Positions 29,225-30,861 of a DNA stretch of 30,861 nucleotides are shown one piece after another (within the stretch, counting starts at the first letter, position 1; each line of letters begins with the position of its first letter). This DNA is from JBGSBR01 sp041730495. Lineage in GTDB: Bacteria; Patescibacteriota; Microgenomatia; UBA1406; GWC2-37-13. The position numbers and the translations under genes are program-made. A model generated the notes under the pieces. It was not told the origin of the DNA and searched no databases. It worked only from the letters and a program-made list of their open reading frames with translations. The DNA is taken from positions 1 to 30,861 of the forward strand of contig JBGSBR010000013.1 of assembly GCA_041730495.1 (NCBI GenBank), in the 5' to 3' direction.

Positions 29225-30861
29225 GCTTTAAACATCTTCTGTACCTCTTTCAGCGTCGTCGCATCTTGAGGCTGCTTATCATCCCGGAAGCGTTGGAGAC
29301 GAGGAAAGCGAAGTGCATAGCCTGGTTCTTCGACATCGAAAGTACTACCAGACTTCGAGGCCTTCATCACTCGTCCAGCAGTATGAATAGTAGATCTTGT
29401 TAGCTCATCCGCCTTGATCTCAACCACAATCTCTGGTGTCGCCCACAGGTCACAAGTCATCATTTTGTCTACTTCGTACATAGCCGGTAGATGAGTAGAG
29501 TGCAGTTTATGAAGTCGCTTCTGAAGCTCTCGCCACTCATCATCAGTAAGCCCAGTACCTATTTTGGCTACAGTGACATATTTATCTTGTGTGGCATCAT
29601 AGACTCCCACCAAGAAAGCGCCAATGCCGAAATCTGCTCGTTTTCCCTTGCCGACATCATATCCCATCACTACACAGTCGATGGTGTCATCGATCTTACT
29701 CGAGTAACTACGTTTAAACTTAATCCAGTTCCAACCTCGCGCACCAGGTTGATAGATACCATCAAGTTTTTTCGCAATAATCCCCTCAAGACCTTTGGTG
29801 ATTGCATCATCAAATAATAGCTCCAAATGTTTCGCGTCTTTGACAACAGTATGTCCTGCTGGGATAAGCGTATCAATAGCCACATCTCCTGTGACTTTGA
29901 TTGCTTTGGCAAGCTCTGTTTGACGTAGGACATAAGGTTCAATCAATAATGATGCATCATTAAGATAAAGCAGCTCAAAAGCAAATAATTTTAACGGCAT
30001 CTCTTTAGCTTTTTCCTCTACACCATATTTACGTTTACGTTGTACGGTTTCTTGAAATGGCAGAAATGTTTGTGAGGCTGGATCAAATCCAATTGCCTCT
30101 CCTTCGAAAATAATTGTATCTGCTTTAATCTGCTTCAGTACACCTTCAACTACATCAGGATACATATGTGTCGCATCCTCAAGTCCACGAGTATACATCC
30201 GCACCTCTTTACCTTTCTTGTGAATCTGTAATCTAAATCCGTCATATTTTGACTCAACCGCACACTCACCGATTTTATCGACGATCTCTTCGCCAGATGA
30301 TAACCGCTCAGCTCTCATCATGAGGATAGGAGTGAATACTTCTGGAGTAATTTCTGCTACTTTATCAAGTCCAGCATGTTTGACGACATACGCGATATGT
30401 CCCAGATCTGGTCGCACGAGATACGCTCGTTGCAACTGAGTTTTGGCAGTTTTATCTCCCAGTATCATCCACGATAATCCATCAAGGATCGTCATATCTG
30501 AAAATCCCAATCGTAATGCGCCGACCGGAATACGCGAAACATAACGTGCTGATAATGGATCAAGTTCTGCAATAAGATGCGCCAACTGCTGCAATTTTTT
30601 ATCTTGTGATCCCGCACCACTGGACTTTGCCATATCAACAAGAGCATCGAAAACTTGTTGTACACTAAGCTCTTTTGTCAGTAATGATGGTTGATCTGCC
30701 TTAATTTCTTGGACAATCGTACCGATATCACCAGTTTTTTGGAATCGTTTCAGAAGGACATCTGCATCTATCTGAAACATCTGACTGACGGCTTTCAAAA
30801 CCATCTTTTCTGCCATACCAAAGTTGAGTGGTATATATTGTGGTGATACTCTTCCCTGCAG
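29212..30861 (-). CDS. ATP-dependent DNA ligase, archaeal type, 5' end beyond the window
   Basis: 550 codons are visible including the stop. The nucleotidyltransferase core has motif I E-S-K-Y-D-G-F-R (adenylated Lys encoded at 30247-30249), motif III I-I-F-E-G-E-A-I-G, motif IV E-G-I-I-A-K-K and motif V W-I-K-F-K-R. A C-terminal OB domain with R-F-P-R-L-Q-R-F-R-D-D-K follows; the N-terminal region is the helical DNA-binding domain of archaeal and eukaryotic ligase I. The Met at 30816 is not the true start: the frame runs on to the window edge through G-R-V-S-P-Q-Y-I-P-L-N-F-G, which matches the conserved segment of archaeal ligases, so some tens of residues are missing. It seals nicks with ATP, whereas most bacteria rely on NAD-dependent LigA. 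Possible ancient transfer from archaea. Confidence 0.95.
   Translation of the reverse strand: MQGRVSPQYIPLNFGMAEKMVLKAVSQMFQIDADVLLKRFQKTGDIGTIVQEIKADQPSLLTKELSVQQVFDALVDMAKSSGAGSQDKKLQQLAHLIAELDPLSARYVSRIPVGALRLGFSDMTILDGLSWMILGDKTAKTQLQRAYLVRPDLGHIAYVVKHAGLDKVAEITPEVFTPILMMRAERLSSGEEIVDKIGECAVESKYDGFRLQIHKKGKEVRMYTRGLEDATHMYPDVVEGVLKQIKADTIIFEGEAIGFDPASQTFLPFQETVQRKRKYGVEEKAKEMPLKLFAFELLYLNDASLLIEPYVLRQTELAKAIKVTGDVAIDTLIPAGHTVVKDAKHLELLFDDAITKGLEGIIAKKLDGIYQPGARGWNWIKFKRSYSSKIDDTIDCVVMGYDVGKGKRADFGIGAFLVGVYDATQDKYVTVAKIGTGLTDDEWRELQKRLHKLHSTHLPAMYEVDKMMTCDLWATPEIVVEIKADELTRSTIHTAGRVMKASKSGSTFDVEEPGYALRFPRLQRFRDDKQPQDATTLKEVQKMFKAQRS

Noticed and set aside
1..30861. Alternative genetic code with TGA as glycine
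   Set aside because: TGA ends several genes at positions fitting family length and overlapping the next start codon by ATGA, for example at 12731, 13462 and 6733.

Overview
The window looks like a chromosomal segment of a Candidate Phyla Radiation (Patescibacteria) bacterium, most likely from the Microgenomates side. This is an inference from gene content: a YYY-motif (DUF2298) membrane protein, an archaeal-type UMP kinase domain, an archaeal-type ATP-dependent DNA ligase, a short valyl-tRNA synthetase, two TrbC/VirB2-like two-helix pilin-like proteins, and rpmH-yidC-khpB without rnpA between them. TGA ends several clear genes (12731, 13462, 29212, 29224), so the glycine-recoding lineages are excluded. 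Genes are tightly packed with many 1-13 bp overlaps. At least a dozen genes have a TATAAT-like box 6-8 bp before the start codon and no Shine-Dalgarno sequence, which suggests widespread leaderless mRNA.

Region 1 (1-5413) holds nucleic-acid maintenance and small genes: a truncated AlbA_2-type gene, an Imm-5-like protein, ung, tRNA-Ser(CGA), a 3'-phosphatase-like HAD protein, DUF1761, DUF1697 and recF. It ends in an unusual fusion of a UMP kinase and a methyltransferase. Region 2 (5414-6405) is a divergent promoter region with a possible attenuator, followed by a ribbon-helix-helix domain fused to a sugar nucleotidyltransferase.

Region 3 (6407-22006) is the most distinctive part and looks like a cell-envelope or secretion (type IV secretion-like) locus. 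It encodes a VirB2-like pilin, a membrane HEXXH protease and a small membrane protein, then a 1441-residue ClpC-type unfoldase whose ClpP-docking loop is replaced by about 295 residues containing four degenerate repeats. Head-to-head with clpC is an operon of two secreted wall hydrolases (CHAP and lytic transglycosylase-like) that share a nearly identical N-terminal module, each followed by a membrane-anchored partner. A VirB6/TrbL-like polytopic protein, a cysteine-rich VirB2-like protein and a 1344-residue tail-anchored protein complete the set. A plausible but unproven reading is a trans-envelope apparatus with hydrolases to open the wall and an energised quality-control unfoldase.

Region 4 (22021-25643) is a housekeeping run on the minus strand: valS, rpmH, yidC, khpB. 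Region 5 (25731-30861) holds the DUF2298 protein, a noncoding stretch with a candidate small RNA and a 17-bp direct repeat, a small ORF, a GT2 glycosyltransferase, and an ATP-dependent DNA ligase that runs off the right edge of the window.
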